From Dechloromonas hankyongensis (GTDB lineage: Bacteria > Pseudomonadota > Gammaproteobacteria > Burkholderiales > Rhodocyclaceae), in the NCBI RefSeq assembly GCF_022012295.1, contig NZ_JAKLTN010000002.1:682001-746000 (forward strand): 64,000 nt of DNA, given 5' to 3'. This document shows, piece by piece, positions 27,169 to 35,554 of the stretch; the stretch's first letter is position 1; each line of letters starts with the position of its first letter. Made by a program: the position numbers and the translations under genes. The notes beneath the pieces are model-generated. The model worked only from the letters and a program-made list of their open reading frames with translations, was not told the DNA's origin and ran no database searches.

Positions 27169-28079
27169 TGCTGCATATCGATGACGTTTCGTTTCGCTAC
27201 CGCGGTGCCGAAACGGCGGCGCTCGACGGCATCGCCCTAGACATCCCGGCCGGTGGCGTCTACGGCCTGCTCGGCCCGAACGGCGCCGGCAAGACGACGC
27301 TGATCTCCATCCTGGCCGGCCTGCAATCGGCCAGCAGCGGGCAGATCACGCTCAACGGCCGCCCCCTGGCCGCAGCCCGGGCCGCCGACCCGCGGGCCAT
27401 CGCGCTGGTGCCGCAGGATTACGCCTTCTATCCGATGCTCACCGTCACCGAAAACCTGCGCTTCTTCGGCGGTGTGCTCGGACTGAGCAAAGCAGAGCTG
27501 CGAACCCAGATCGATGCAGCCGTCGCCTTCGCCCGCCTCGAACAGGTGGTCGGCAAACCGGCCGAACAATTGTCCGGCGGCCTGCGCCGACGGCTGAACC
27601 TGGCCATCGGCCTACTCGGCCGGCCGCAACTGCTGCTCCTCGACGAGCCAACCGTCGGCGTCGATCCGCAATCCCGCCACTTCCTGCTCGATTCCATCGC
27701 CGGCCTGCCGGCCACCGGCACCACCGTCATCTACACCAGTCACTACATGGAAGAGGTCGAAGCCATCTGCGAACGCGTCGCCATCGTCGACCACGGCAAG
27801 GTGCTGGCCGAAGGCGCACTGGAAGCGCTGCTGCGCTGCGACGAATCGGTCGTCGAACTGGAATTGAATGCCGAACTGCCGCCTGACCTGGCCAGCCGCC
27901 ATGAAGCCGTCGGTGAAGGGGCGATGAAATACCGGCTGAAGCTCACGTCGGCCGCCGATCTGCCGCGCCTGCTCGACAATCTGGCCACCGCCGGCTGCGC
28001 CGTGCAGCAACTGAAAGTCGGCCGCGAAAACCTCGAACACCTCTTCATGCGCCTGACCAAGCGCTCGCTAAGGGACTGA
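27168..28079 (+). CDS. ABC transporter ATP-binding protein (ABC-2 type exporter)
   Basis: 303 residues with a complete ABC ATPase: Walker A LLGPNGAGKTT (residues 36-46), signature LSGGLRRRL, Walker B LLLLDEPTVGVD, and switch His in YTSHYMEE. The C-terminal extension of about 80 residues is typical of the CcmA/DrrA-like group that powers export of lipids and polyketides. Start overlaps the BtrH-like stop by one base; the permease gene follows after 3 bases. Confidence 0.93.
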   Translation: MLHIDDVSFRYRGAETAALDGIALDIPAGGVYGLLGPNGAGKTTLISILAGLQSASSGQITLNGRPLAAARAADPRAIALVPQDYAFYPMLTVTENLRFFGGVLGLSKAELRTQIDAAVAFARLEQVVGKPAEQLSGGLRRRLNLAIGLLGRPQLLLLDEPTVGVDPQSRHFLLDSIAGLPATGTTVIYTSHYMEEVEAICERVAIVDHGKVLAEGALEALLRCDESVVELELNAELPPDLASRHEAVGEGAMKYRLKLTSAADLPRLLDNLATAGCAVQQLKVGRENLEHLFMRLTKRSLRD

Positions 28080-28082
28080 GCC

Positions 28083-29297
28083 ATGAGCCGACTGAGCGCA
28101 CTGTGGCAAAAGGAAACCCTGGCCCTGCTCCGCGATCGGCACGGCCTGGCTGCCCTATTCGTCATGCCGATCATCTTCATCCTGGTCATGACCATGGCGC
28201 TGCACGACGCCTTCATGCCGGGGGCGGCCATCGACGTCGGCTACGCTATCGTCGATCTCGACGGCAGCCCGCATTCGCAGTCGCTGATCCAGCGCCTGAA
28301 CAAGGCCGGCAGTTTCCGGCACGTGGCCAATGTCGCCAATCCCGACGACGCTCGGCAGGCCATCCGCGACGGCCGCTATGCACTGGTCCTGATGCTGCCC
28401 AAGGGCTTCGGCGAGCGCCTGCTCGCCCCGGCTGGCGCCGACGGCCAGCCGACCGAGCCGCTCAGCCTGTTCGTCGATCCGACCCTGAACCCGGCGCTGC
28501 AACTGGCCTTCCGCACCCAGACCAATGCCGCGCTCGGCACCTTGCGCGCCGATGAACTGACGCGCAAGGCCGGCAAGCTGTTCGGCCTGCCGATGGCGGC
28601 CAATGCTCCCGACCGCGAATGGCCGGACGAGATCGTCAGCGTCGCCGTGCAGAACGACCGCAGCATACGCCCGCCCTCGTCCGTGCAGCAGAATGTCCCG
28701 GCCTGGCTGGTCTTCGCCATGTTCTTCGTGATCATCCCGATTTCCGCCATCCTGATCATCGAGCGCCAGCAGGGCACGCTGCAGCGTCTGGCCGCCATCG
28801 GCCTGCCGTTCCGCCTGGTGCTGCTCGGCAAGCTGCTGCCCTTCTTCATCGTCAACCAGGTCCAGTCCGTGCTGATGGTCGGTGTCGGCATGTTCATCGT
28901 GCCGATCTTTGGCGGCGAAGCGCTGGTCATGCCGCAGGGCATCGGCCTGCTCCACTGGTGGCTGGTTTCGATGGCGGTCAGCCTGGCGGCCGTCGCCTAT
29001 GCGCTGCTCGTCGCCAGTCTGGCCAAGACGACCCAGCAGGCGACCATCATCGGCGGCGTCGGCAACATTTTGATGGGTGCCGTCGGCGGCATCATGGTGC
29101 CCAAGTTCATGATGCCAGCCGCCATGCAGACGCTGGCCGAATTCTCCCCCATGGCCTGGGGCCTGCAGGGCTTTCACACGGTCATGCTGCGCCATGGCGG
29201 GTTCGCCGCCATCCTGCCCGCCCTCCTCCAACTGCTTGCCTTCGCCGCCGCCGCCCTGGCCGCCGCCGTCTGGCTCAACCACCGCCAATCCGCATGA
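28083..29297 (+). CDS. ABC-2 type transporter permease
   Basis: A 404-residue inner-membrane protein with the ABC-2 (YhhJ/DrrB-like) layout: one N-terminal membrane helix (about residues 23-40), a large extracytoplasmic domain (about 45-210), then five or so C-terminal helices starting VPAWLVFAMFFVIIPISAILI. The motif IIERQQGTLQRLAAIGLPF is typical of the family. It forms the exporter with the preceding ATPase. The ACP start overlaps its stop (ATGA). Confidence 0.92.
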   Translation: MSRLSALWQKETLALLRDRHGLAALFVMPIIFILVMTMALHDAFMPGAAIDVGYAIVDLDGSPHSQSLIQRLNKAGSFRHVANVANPDDARQAIRDGRYALVLMLPKGFGERLLAPAGADGQPTEPLSLFVDPTLNPALQLAFRTQTNAALGTLRADELTRKAGKLFGLPMAANAPDREWPDEIVSVAVQNDRSIRPPSSVQQNVPAWLVFAMFFVIIPISAILIIERQQGTLQRLAAIGLPFRLVLLGKLLPFFIVNQVQSVLMVGVGMFIVPIFGGEALVMPQGIGLLHWWLVSMAVSLAAVAYALLVASLAKTTQQATIIGGVGNILMGAVGGIMVPKFMMPAAMQTLAEFSPMAWGLQGFHTVMLRHGGFAAILPALLQLLAFAAAALAAAVWLNHRQSA

Positions 29298-29563
29298 GTG
29301 CCGAACTCCGCCTTGCCCTAAAAGCCCTGATCGTCGAAGCCTGCGACAAGGATTGCGACCCGGCCAGCATCACCGACGACGAAGTGCTGTTCGGCCCGGA
29401 GGCCCCGCTGCAGCTCGATTCCCTCGATGCCCTGCAGGTCTCGATGGCGATCAAGAAGCAATACGGCCTGCGCCTGCCGGACAGCAAGGAAACCCGGCGC
29501 ATCCTGTCGAACGTCGCCAATCTGGCCGACCACCTGGAAGGCTGGCTGGCCAGCCGGGGCTGA
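29294..29563 (+). CDS. Acyl carrier protein
   Basis: An 89-residue ACP with Ser43 in PLQLDSLDALQV as the phosphopantetheine attachment site, and the flanking helix pattern of the family. It is not the housekeeping AcpP, which has the DSLDTVEL context and lies between fabG and fabF. It is the private carrier of this cluster. The start overlaps the permease stop (ATGA), and the ketosynthase starts 8 bases after its stop. Confidence 0.9.
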   Translation: MSAELRLALKALIVEACDKDCDPASITDDEVLFGPEAPLQLDSLDALQVSMAIKKQYGLRLPDSKETRRILSNVANLADHLEGWLASRG

Positions 29564-29571
29564 GTCCGGAC

Positions 29572-30651
29572 ATGTCGCGCCCCGTCCATATCGTCGCCAG
29601 CGGCCTGCTCTGCGCCCGCGGCGACTCGCCGGCCGCCGTCCGCGACGCTTTGTGGATGGGCGAATGCAGTGCCGGCCAGCACACTCTGGGCGAACGGCGC
29701 TTTCCCTATTACGCCCTGCCGGTGGAAGAGCCCGACTGGTCCTTGCGCGCTGAACGCGCGGTGCGCCAGGTCAGCGCACAACTCGGGCCATACGCCCCGG
29801 CCACGCCGCTGTTCGTCGCCTCGTCGTCCTTCCAGATCGGCCTCTTCGAACAGCAAGGAGCGCCGTTCGACATGCCCGTCGGCAGCGCCTCGTTCAGCCG
29901 CCAGATCGCCGACTGGATGGCCCTGAAGGGCCCACGTGCCAGCTTCTCGAATGCCTGCGTCTCCGGCTTTTCGGCCATCGATGCGGCCAGTACGCTGATC
30001 GCCGCCGGGTTGATCGACGAGGCCATCGTCGTCGGCATCGAACTGGCCAACGACAGTACGCTGGCCGGCTTTGGCGCCATGGAACTGCTTTCCCGCTCGC
30101 TGTGCCGCCCCTTCGACGCCCGCCGCGACGGCCTTGTGCTGGGCGAGGCCGTCGCCGCCATCAAGCTGTCCGCCTCCCCTGGGCCGTGGACAATCGGCGG
30201 ACTGGCCACCGGTCTGGATGCCTACTCGACCACCGGCCCTGACCCGGACGGTGGGCCGATTGCCGGCGTGATGCGCGCTTGCCTGCATGCTGCCAACGCC
30301 ACCCCGGCCGACGTCGACCTGATCAAACTGCAGGCCGCTGGCTCCCCGGGCAGCGATCTGGCCGAAGCCAATGCCCTGCGCCAGGTTTTCGGCGCCAGCA
30401 TGCCGCCCCTGCTCTCCTTGAAGCCGGCCCTCGGCCACACGCTGGGGGCCAGCGGCATCGCCGAACTGGCCGCCCTGCTTGCCGGCCTCGACGCCGGACA
30501 AATTCCGGCCACCGCCAACTACCGCGACAGCGATGCCGAAATCGGACTCGCTCCGGTGACCGTTCGCCGCCAGGCCACCGTCCGTCGCGCCCTGCTCAAC
30601 CTGATCGGTTTCGGCGGCGGCCTGGCCAGCCTGGTCGTGGAGCGCAGTTGA
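29572..30651 (+). CDS. Beta-ketoacyl synthase family protein with altered active site
   Basis: FabB/FabF-type thiolase-fold protein of 359 residues, shorter than the usual 410. The nucleophile Cys129 is present in FSNACVSGFSA, and Lys284 and His289 are present in SLKPALGHTLGASG. The first catalytic His, which in FabF lies in NAHGTSTP, aligns without gaps to Gln254 in KLQAAGSPGSD. The enzyme may therefore load an acyl chain but decarboxylate malonyl-ACP poorly, or act by a different mechanism. It is followed with a one-base overlap by a smaller ketosynthase-like gene, a possible chain-length-factor partner. Confidence 0.85.
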   Translation: MSRPVHIVASGLLCARGDSPAAVRDALWMGECSAGQHTLGERRFPYYALPVEEPDWSLRAERAVRQVSAQLGPYAPATPLFVASSSFQIGLFEQQGAPFDMPVGSASFSRQIADWMALKGPRASFSNACVSGFSAIDAASTLIAAGLIDEAIVVGIELANDSTLAGFGAMELLSRSLCRPFDARRDGLVLGEAVAAIKLSASPGPWTIGGLATGLDAYSTTGPDPDGGPIAGVMRACLHAANATPADVDLIKLQAAGSPGSDLAEANALRQVFGASMPPLLSLKPALGHTLGASGIAELAALLAGLDAGQIPATANYRDSDAEIGLAPVTVRRQATVRRALLNLIGFGGGLASLVVERS

Positions 30652-31325
30652 TGGCTTTCCTCAACGCCCTCGTCACCCAGGAATTCGCGCCGGATGCCCT
30701 CGCGGCCGAAGTCCGGACGGCAGTCGGCAAACCGCTACGCCGTGCCGCCGCCCTGACCCAGCTCGCCTTGATCGGTGCCTGTGCCTGCCTGACCACCGAA
30801 CAGCGCCGGCTACCGACCATCCTGCTCTGGCAATCGACCAGCGGCCCGCGCCAGGAAACCCTCGCACTGCTCGATGAGGTCTGCCTCGGCGGCGGCGAAC
30901 CGATGCCCTACGACTTCCTGGCCACCCAACCGGCGCTCGCCGCCGCGCAGATCCAGCCCTTCCTGCCCGGCCTGCAGTCGGCCATGCACCTCCCGCTGGA
31001 TAGCGCGGACTCGGCCAACTGGAGCCTGCTGCTCGCCCTGGCCGGCCGATGGCTGGATCAGGGACGCTGCGCCAAGGTACTGTGCGCCCAGCTCGACCAC
31101 TGGAGCGATGCGGCTTCCGGGCAATGGCTGGCACTCGGCACGCTGCCGCTTGAAAACACGCTGGCTCGCTTCCAGATAGGCGAAGTAGCCGGCACCGCCA
31201 GCCAGCCCGACACACCTGATATTCCTAGCCGGCTGAGTGAATGGCTGACTGCCGGCGAAACGCCCGGCTTTTCCCTGCGTTCCGCCACCAACCCGCGACT
31301 GGCGGTAGAATTCGCCCGACTTTAA
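30651..31325 (+). CDS. Putative ketosynthase-like partner (chain-length-factor-like)
   Basis: A 224-residue protein starting MAFLNALVTQEFAPDALAAE. It has no complete active site. The order of segments LPTILLWQSTSGPRQETLALL, then GEPMPYDFLATQPALAAAQI, resembles the short N-terminal ketosynthase fragments (Ketoacyl-synt_2 type) found in aryl-polyene clusters, which lack the catalytic residues. The assignment is tentative. Its start overlaps the ketosynthase stop by one base, and it is the last gene of the operon; the next gene begins 18 bases later but is a different kind of gene. Confidence 0.55.
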   Translation: MAFLNALVTQEFAPDALAAEVRTAVGKPLRRAAALTQLALIGACACLTTEQRRLPTILLWQSTSGPRQETLALLDEVCLGGGEPMPYDFLATQPALAAAQIQPFLPGLQSAMHLPLDSADSANWSLLLALAGRWLDQGRCAKVLCAQLDHWSDAASGQWLALGTLPLENTLARFQIGEVAGTASQPDTPDIPSRLSEWLTAGETPGFSLRSATNPRLAVEFARL

Positions 31326-31343
31326 CCATTTCAGGCCCTCATC

Positions 31344-32201
31344 ATGTCCGAGTTTGCATTTGACGTTTCCATCGAAGAGTTCGAAGCCAAAGTCCTGATC
31401 CCGGCCGAGACCGTGCCGGTCGTCGTCGATTTCTGGGCGCCGTGGTGCGAGCCGTGCAAGGTCCTGAAGCCGCTGCTGGAAAAGCTGGCCGAGGAGTACA
31501 AGGGCCGCTTCATCCTGGCCAAGGTCAATTCCGACGAAAACCCGGAACTGGCGCAGCATTTCGGCGTGCGCAGCATTCCGTCGGTCAAGGTGCTGTTCCA
31601 GGGCCAGCTGGTCGATGAATTCAACGGCGCCCTGCCGGAAAAACAAATCCGCGAATTCCTCGACCGCATTGCCCTGCCGGCCGGGCCGGAACAGGTCAAC
31701 CTGCGCGAGCAGGCCGCTGCCCTGGTCGCCGAGGGCAAGCTGGAAGAAGCGCTCGCCGCGCTGGTCCAAGCCAGCCAGGCCAACCCGCAGGACCAGGCCA
31801 TCCAGCTCGACGCCGTCGATGTGCTGATGCAACTCGGCCGCAACGACGAAGCCAAGCAACTGCTGGCCGGCGAATACGCCAACGAGCCGGATCGCGCCAA
31901 TGCCCTGCGCGCCCGCCTGGCGCTGCTCGACGGCGCTGCCGACACCGCACCGCTCGAAGCCAAGCTGGAAGCCAATCCGGACGACCACGCCACCCGCCTC
32001 GAACTGTCCAAGGCTTACGCCGCGCAAAGCCGCTTCCGCGAGGCGCTCGACGCCGCGCTCGAAGTGGTTCGCCGCGACCGTTTCTTCAACGAGGGCGCCG
32101 GCCGCAAGGCCGTTCTGGCCCTGTTCGAAGCGCTATCTGGCGAGCAATACGACGACCTCGTCCGCGAATTCCGTCGCAAGATGTCCGCAGCCTTGAACTA
32201 A
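31344..32201 (+). CDS. cnoX: Thioredoxin-domain co-chaperone, CnoX/YbbN family
   Basis: A 285-residue protein: thioredoxin fold (about residues 1-110) with the active site WAPWCEPCK, then tetratricopeptide-like helical repeats to the C-terminus. CnoX-type proteins hold damaged proteins and pass them to GroEL/DnaK. The CXXC pair here is complete, unlike in E. coli YbbN (SXXC), so redox activity is possible. It lies 18 bases after the biosynthetic operon and may be read through from it. Confidence 0.9.
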   Translation: MSEFAFDVSIEEFEAKVLIPAETVPVVVDFWAPWCEPCKVLKPLLEKLAEEYKGRFILAKVNSDENPELAQHFGVRSIPSVKVLFQGQLVDEFNGALPEKQIREFLDRIALPAGPEQVNLREQAAALVAEGKLEEALAALVQASQANPQDQAIQLDAVDVLMQLGRNDEAKQLLAGEYANEPDRANALRARLALLDGAADTAPLEAKLEANPDDHATRLELSKAYAAQSRFREALDAALEVVRRDRFFNEGAGRKAVLALFEALSGEQYDDLVREFRRKMSAALN

Positions 32202-32224
32202 ATGCTTTAGCGAAGGTATCGGCC

Positions 32225-33127
32225 ATGCAGCTGTTCTACACCGATGTCTTCGTCCTGCCCCTGCCGGCCGGCCATCGTTTCCCGATGGAAAAATATTCCC
32301 GGCTCCGCGCCGCCCTGCTGGCCAGCGGCGAGTTCGGCGAATCCGATTTCCACCTGCCGCACGCCGCCAGCGATGAGGAACTGGGCCGCGCCCACGAGCC
32401 GGCCTACATCGCGGCAGTATCCGCCGGCACGCTGTCGTCGGCCGCCCAGAAGGCCATCGGCTTTCCGTGGAGCCCGGGCATGGTCGAACGCTCGCGGCGC
32501 TCGGCCGGCGCCACCATCGGCGCTTGCCGCGCCGCGCTCAACGACGGCGTGGCGGCCAATCTGGCGGGCGGCACCCATCACGCCTTTCGCGATCGCGGCG
32601 AGGGTTTCTGCGTATTCAACGATGCCGCGGTCGCCGCTCGTGCCATGCAGGCCGAGGGGCGCGCCCGGCGCATCCTGATCGTCGATTGCGACGTCCATCA
32701 GGGCAACGGCACGGCCAGCATCCTGCGTGGCGACGACAGTACCTTCACCTTCTCGATCCACGGCGCCCGCAACTTCCCATTCGACAAGGAAGAAAGCGAT
32801 CTCGACATCGAATTGCCGGATGGCTGCACCGACGCGGCCTACCTGCTCCGCCTTGACGAGGGTTTGGATACCGCCTTCGACCTGTCCCGGCCCGACCTGG
32901 TGATTTATCTGGCCGGGGCCGATCCTTACCATGACGACCGTCTGGGCCGCCTGGGCCTGAGCTTTGCCGGACTGGCCGAACGTGATCGCCACGTCTTCGC
33001 CCATTGCAAGATCCGCAATGTCCCGGTCGCCATCGCCATGGCGGGCGGATACGCCCGTCAGATCGACGACACAGTGCATATCCACAGCACGACGATACGC
33101 CTCGCCAAAGCCTTGCTGGGCGGTTAA
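32225..33127 (+). CDS. Histone deacetylase family hydrolase
   Basis: Zinc-dependent deacetylase of the arginase/deacetylase superfamily (300 residues). The zinc and active-site motifs are intact: GGTHHAF (catalytic His pair), DCDVHQGNGTA (Asp and His ligands) and AGADPYHDDRLG (second Asp ligand). Bacterial members act on acetylated polyamines, small molecules or proteins; the substrate here is unknown. A 23-base gap separates it from the thioredoxin gene, so the two may share a transcript. Confidence 0.92.
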   Translation: MQLFYTDVFVLPLPAGHRFPMEKYSRLRAALLASGEFGESDFHLPHAASDEELGRAHEPAYIAAVSAGTLSSAAQKAIGFPWSPGMVERSRRSAGATIGACRAALNDGVAANLAGGTHHAFRDRGEGFCVFNDAAVAARAMQAEGRARRILIVDCDVHQGNGTASILRGDDSTFTFSIHGARNFPFDKEESDLDIELPDGCTDAAYLLRLDEGLDTAFDLSRPDLVIYLAGADPYHDDRLGRLGLSFAGLAERDRHVFAHCKIRNVPVAIAMAGGYARQIDDTVHIHSTTIRLAKALLGG

Positions 33128-33190
33128 AGTACGGTTTGAAGACTTGGCTCGACGCCCTGCACGGCAAAAACAGCCAAACTTGGTGAATTC

Positions 33191-35554
33191 ATGCCGGAGC
33201 CATTGAGAAGAATGTTCGGATTGCCCAACTGGCGCTCACTGCAAACCCGTATCGCGGCCGGCATGTTGGTTGTCGTCCTCGGCATCCTGTGGGTGGCGGA
33301 ATATTCCCTCAGCCAGTCCTTGCGCCGCGACATGGAAGCGGCCATTTCGGCCCAGCAATATTCCACGGTATCGCTGATCGCCAAGGAAATCGACCGCTCC
33401 ATCGTCGAGCGCCTGAGCATTGCCGAATCCCTGGCTGAGAGCCTGACCAGCGGCGTTCTCGCCTTCCCGGCCGCCACCCAGCGGCTGATCGAGGAACGCA
33501 AGATTCCCGGCCGCATCTTCAACTGGGGAATCATCGTCACCGACAGCACCGGCACGGCCATCGCCAGCGTGCCTACCGATCTGCACCGAACCGGCACCAA
33601 CTACAAGGAATACGATTTCATCGCCAAGGCGCTGAGCACCGGGGATGTCCAGCTACCCGACCCGGTCATCAGCCCGAACAGCGGCTTGCCGGTATTCACC
33701 ATGGTCGTTCCCATCATTGACGACAACCAGCACACCATCGGTCTGGTCATCGGTGTCACCAATCTCGCCCAATCCAATTTCCTCGACGAAATCGGTCTCG
33801 CCAAATACGGCAATACCGGTGACTTTCTGGTTACCGCCCCGGTTGGTCGCCTCTACGTCGCCTCGTCGGACAAGCGGCGCGTCATGAAATCCGGGCCGGC
33901 GCGCGGCGTTAATCCGGTGTATGACCGCTATATCGATGGCTACGAAGGATCGGGCATCGCCAAAAGCTCGCGCGGCGTAGTCGAAATGTCCTCCAGCCGG
34001 CGCATCCCGACGACCGGCTGGCTGATGCAGTCGGTCCTCCCGGTCGACGAAGCCTTCGCCCCGATCGAGGCCATGGAGCGCCATCTGATCGTTGTCTCGC
34101 TGGTCCTGACCCTGGTCGCCACGCTGATCAGCTGGTGGTGGCTGCATCTGCAACTGCGTCCGCTGTCCGAGGCCTCGACCCTGCTGCGCAACATGCGCGA
34201 GGGGGTGATTCCGCGGCAGGCGCTGCCCGTCGTCCGCCCGGATGAAATCGGCCTGCTCACCGAAGCCTTCAACGGCCTGCAGGCCACCATCATCGACGAA
34301 GAGTCACGCGCGGCCGAACATACCGCCAACCGGCGCTTGCGCCACATCGTCTCCTTCGTTCCCGGCATGCTTTTCCAGTATCGCCTGCATGCCGATGGGC
34401 GCAGCGATTTTCCTTTTGTCAGCGAAGGCATCCGGGAAATTTACGGCATTGCTCCGGAAGAAGCCGAAGGGAACGCCAGCCTGCTGCTCGATACGATGCA
34501 TGCCGACGACCGCGAGGCCTTCCTGGCCAGCCGGAACGAATCGGCCAGGACGCTGGAGCCGTGGAACGCCGACTACCGGATCGTTCTACCGGACGGCCAA
34601 AGCCGATGGCTGATGATCACCGCCCAACCGGAGCGGGTCGGGGCCGGTGAAACCTTCTGGCACGGCTTCATTACCGACATTTCCGAACGCAAGGCAATGG
34701 CCGCCGAACTGGAGCAGTATCGCGACCATCTGGAGCATCTGGTCGAGATCAGAACCGCCGACCTCGAGGCCGCCCGCGCCGAGGCCGAGCGCCTGGCCGG
34801 CGTCAAGAGCGAATTCCTGGCCAACATGAGCCATGAAATCCGTACCCCGCTACATGGCATGCTCGGCCTGGCCCATATCGGCAAACGGAATACCGACGAC
34901 GACAGCAAGGCGCACCGAACATTCGACAAGATTCTCCATTCCGGCAACCTGCTCCTCGGCATCATCAATGACATCCTCGACTTCTCGAAAATGGAAGCCG
35001 GGATGCTGAAAATCGAATCGGCGCCGGTCGATCTGGCGGCCGTTCTCTCGGAATCGCTGGAATTGATGCAGGAACGGGCGGATGCCAAGAAACTGCCCCT
35101 TGCCCTGATCACGGCCGACGATCTGCCCCCCACCTGCCGCAGCGACGCGCTTCGCCTGCGCCAGATCCTGCTCAACCTGCTGTCCAATGCCGTCAAGTTC
35201 ACCGAACAGGGCTCGGTGAGCCTAGAAGCAAAGTTCGCCGGACAACAACTGGTCTTTCGCGTCATCGACACCGGTATCGGCATCCCCGCAGAACAGCGGG
35301 ACAGCATTTTCCACCCGTTCGAGCAAGGCGACAGTTCGACCACTCGACGCTTCGGCGGCACCGGCCTGGGCCTGGCCATCACCGCACGGCTGGTCGAACT
35401 GATGGGCGGCAGCATTTCCGTGGACAGCACACCCGGCCAGGGCAGTTGCTTCGAAGTCAGACTGCCCTACGTTGCAGTTTCCCCGTCCGTCGCAACGTTG
35501 TCCCATGACGACAGTGGCCAGCAGCACCAGACATTGACCGAAATCCACCAATGA
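33191..35554 (+). CDS. Membrane sensor histidine kinase (Cache-HAMP-PAS-HisKA-HATPase)
   Basis: A 787-residue kinase. Membrane segment 1 is near residues 20-42, a periplasmic double-Cache-like sensor region spans 45-290, membrane segment 2 is near 297-320 (VVSLVLTLVATLISWWWL), then HAMP, a PAS fold (about 385-505), a HisKA domain with phospho-acceptor His548 in NMSHEIRTPLHGM, and a HATPase with N box NLLSNAVKF, G1 DTGIGIP and G2 GGTGLGLAI. No receiver or HPt domain is attached, so a separate regulator is required; none is adjacent. The ligand is unknown. The stop overlaps the start of the downstream gene by four bases (ATGA). Confidence 0.92.
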   Translation: MPEPLRRMFGLPNWRSLQTRIAAGMLVVVLGILWVAEYSLSQSLRRDMEAAISAQQYSTVSLIAKEIDRSIVERLSIAESLAESLTSGVLAFPAATQRLIEERKIPGRIFNWGIIVTDSTGTAIASVPTDLHRTGTNYKEYDFIAKALSTGDVQLPDPVISPNSGLPVFTMVVPIIDDNQHTIGLVIGVTNLAQSNFLDEIGLAKYGNTGDFLVTAPVGRLYVASSDKRRVMKSGPARGVNPVYDRYIDGYEGSGIAKSSRGVVEMSSSRRIPTTGWLMQSVLPVDEAFAPIEAMERHLIVVSLVLTLVATLISWWWLHLQLRPLSEASTLLRNMREGVIPRQALPVVRPDEIGLLTEAFNGLQATIIDEESRAAEHTANRRLRHIVSFVPGMLFQYRLHADGRSDFPFVSEGIREIYGIAPEEAEGNASLLLDTMHADDREAFLASRNESARTLEPWNADYRIVLPDGQSRWLMITAQPERVGAGETFWHGFITDISERKAMAAELEQYRDHLEHLVEIRTADLEAARAEAERLAGVKSEFLANMSHEIRTPLHGMLGLAHIGKRNTDDDSKAHRTFDKILHSGNLLLGIINDILDFSKMEAGMLKIESAPVDLAAVLSESLELMQERADAKKLPLALITADDLPPTCRSDALRLRQILLNLLSNAVKFTEQGSVSLEAKFAGQQLVFRVIDTGIGIPAEQRDSIFHPFEQGDSSTTRRFGGTGLGLAITARLVELMGGSISVDSTPGQGSCFEVRLPYVAVSPSVATLSHDDSGQQHQTLTEIHQ

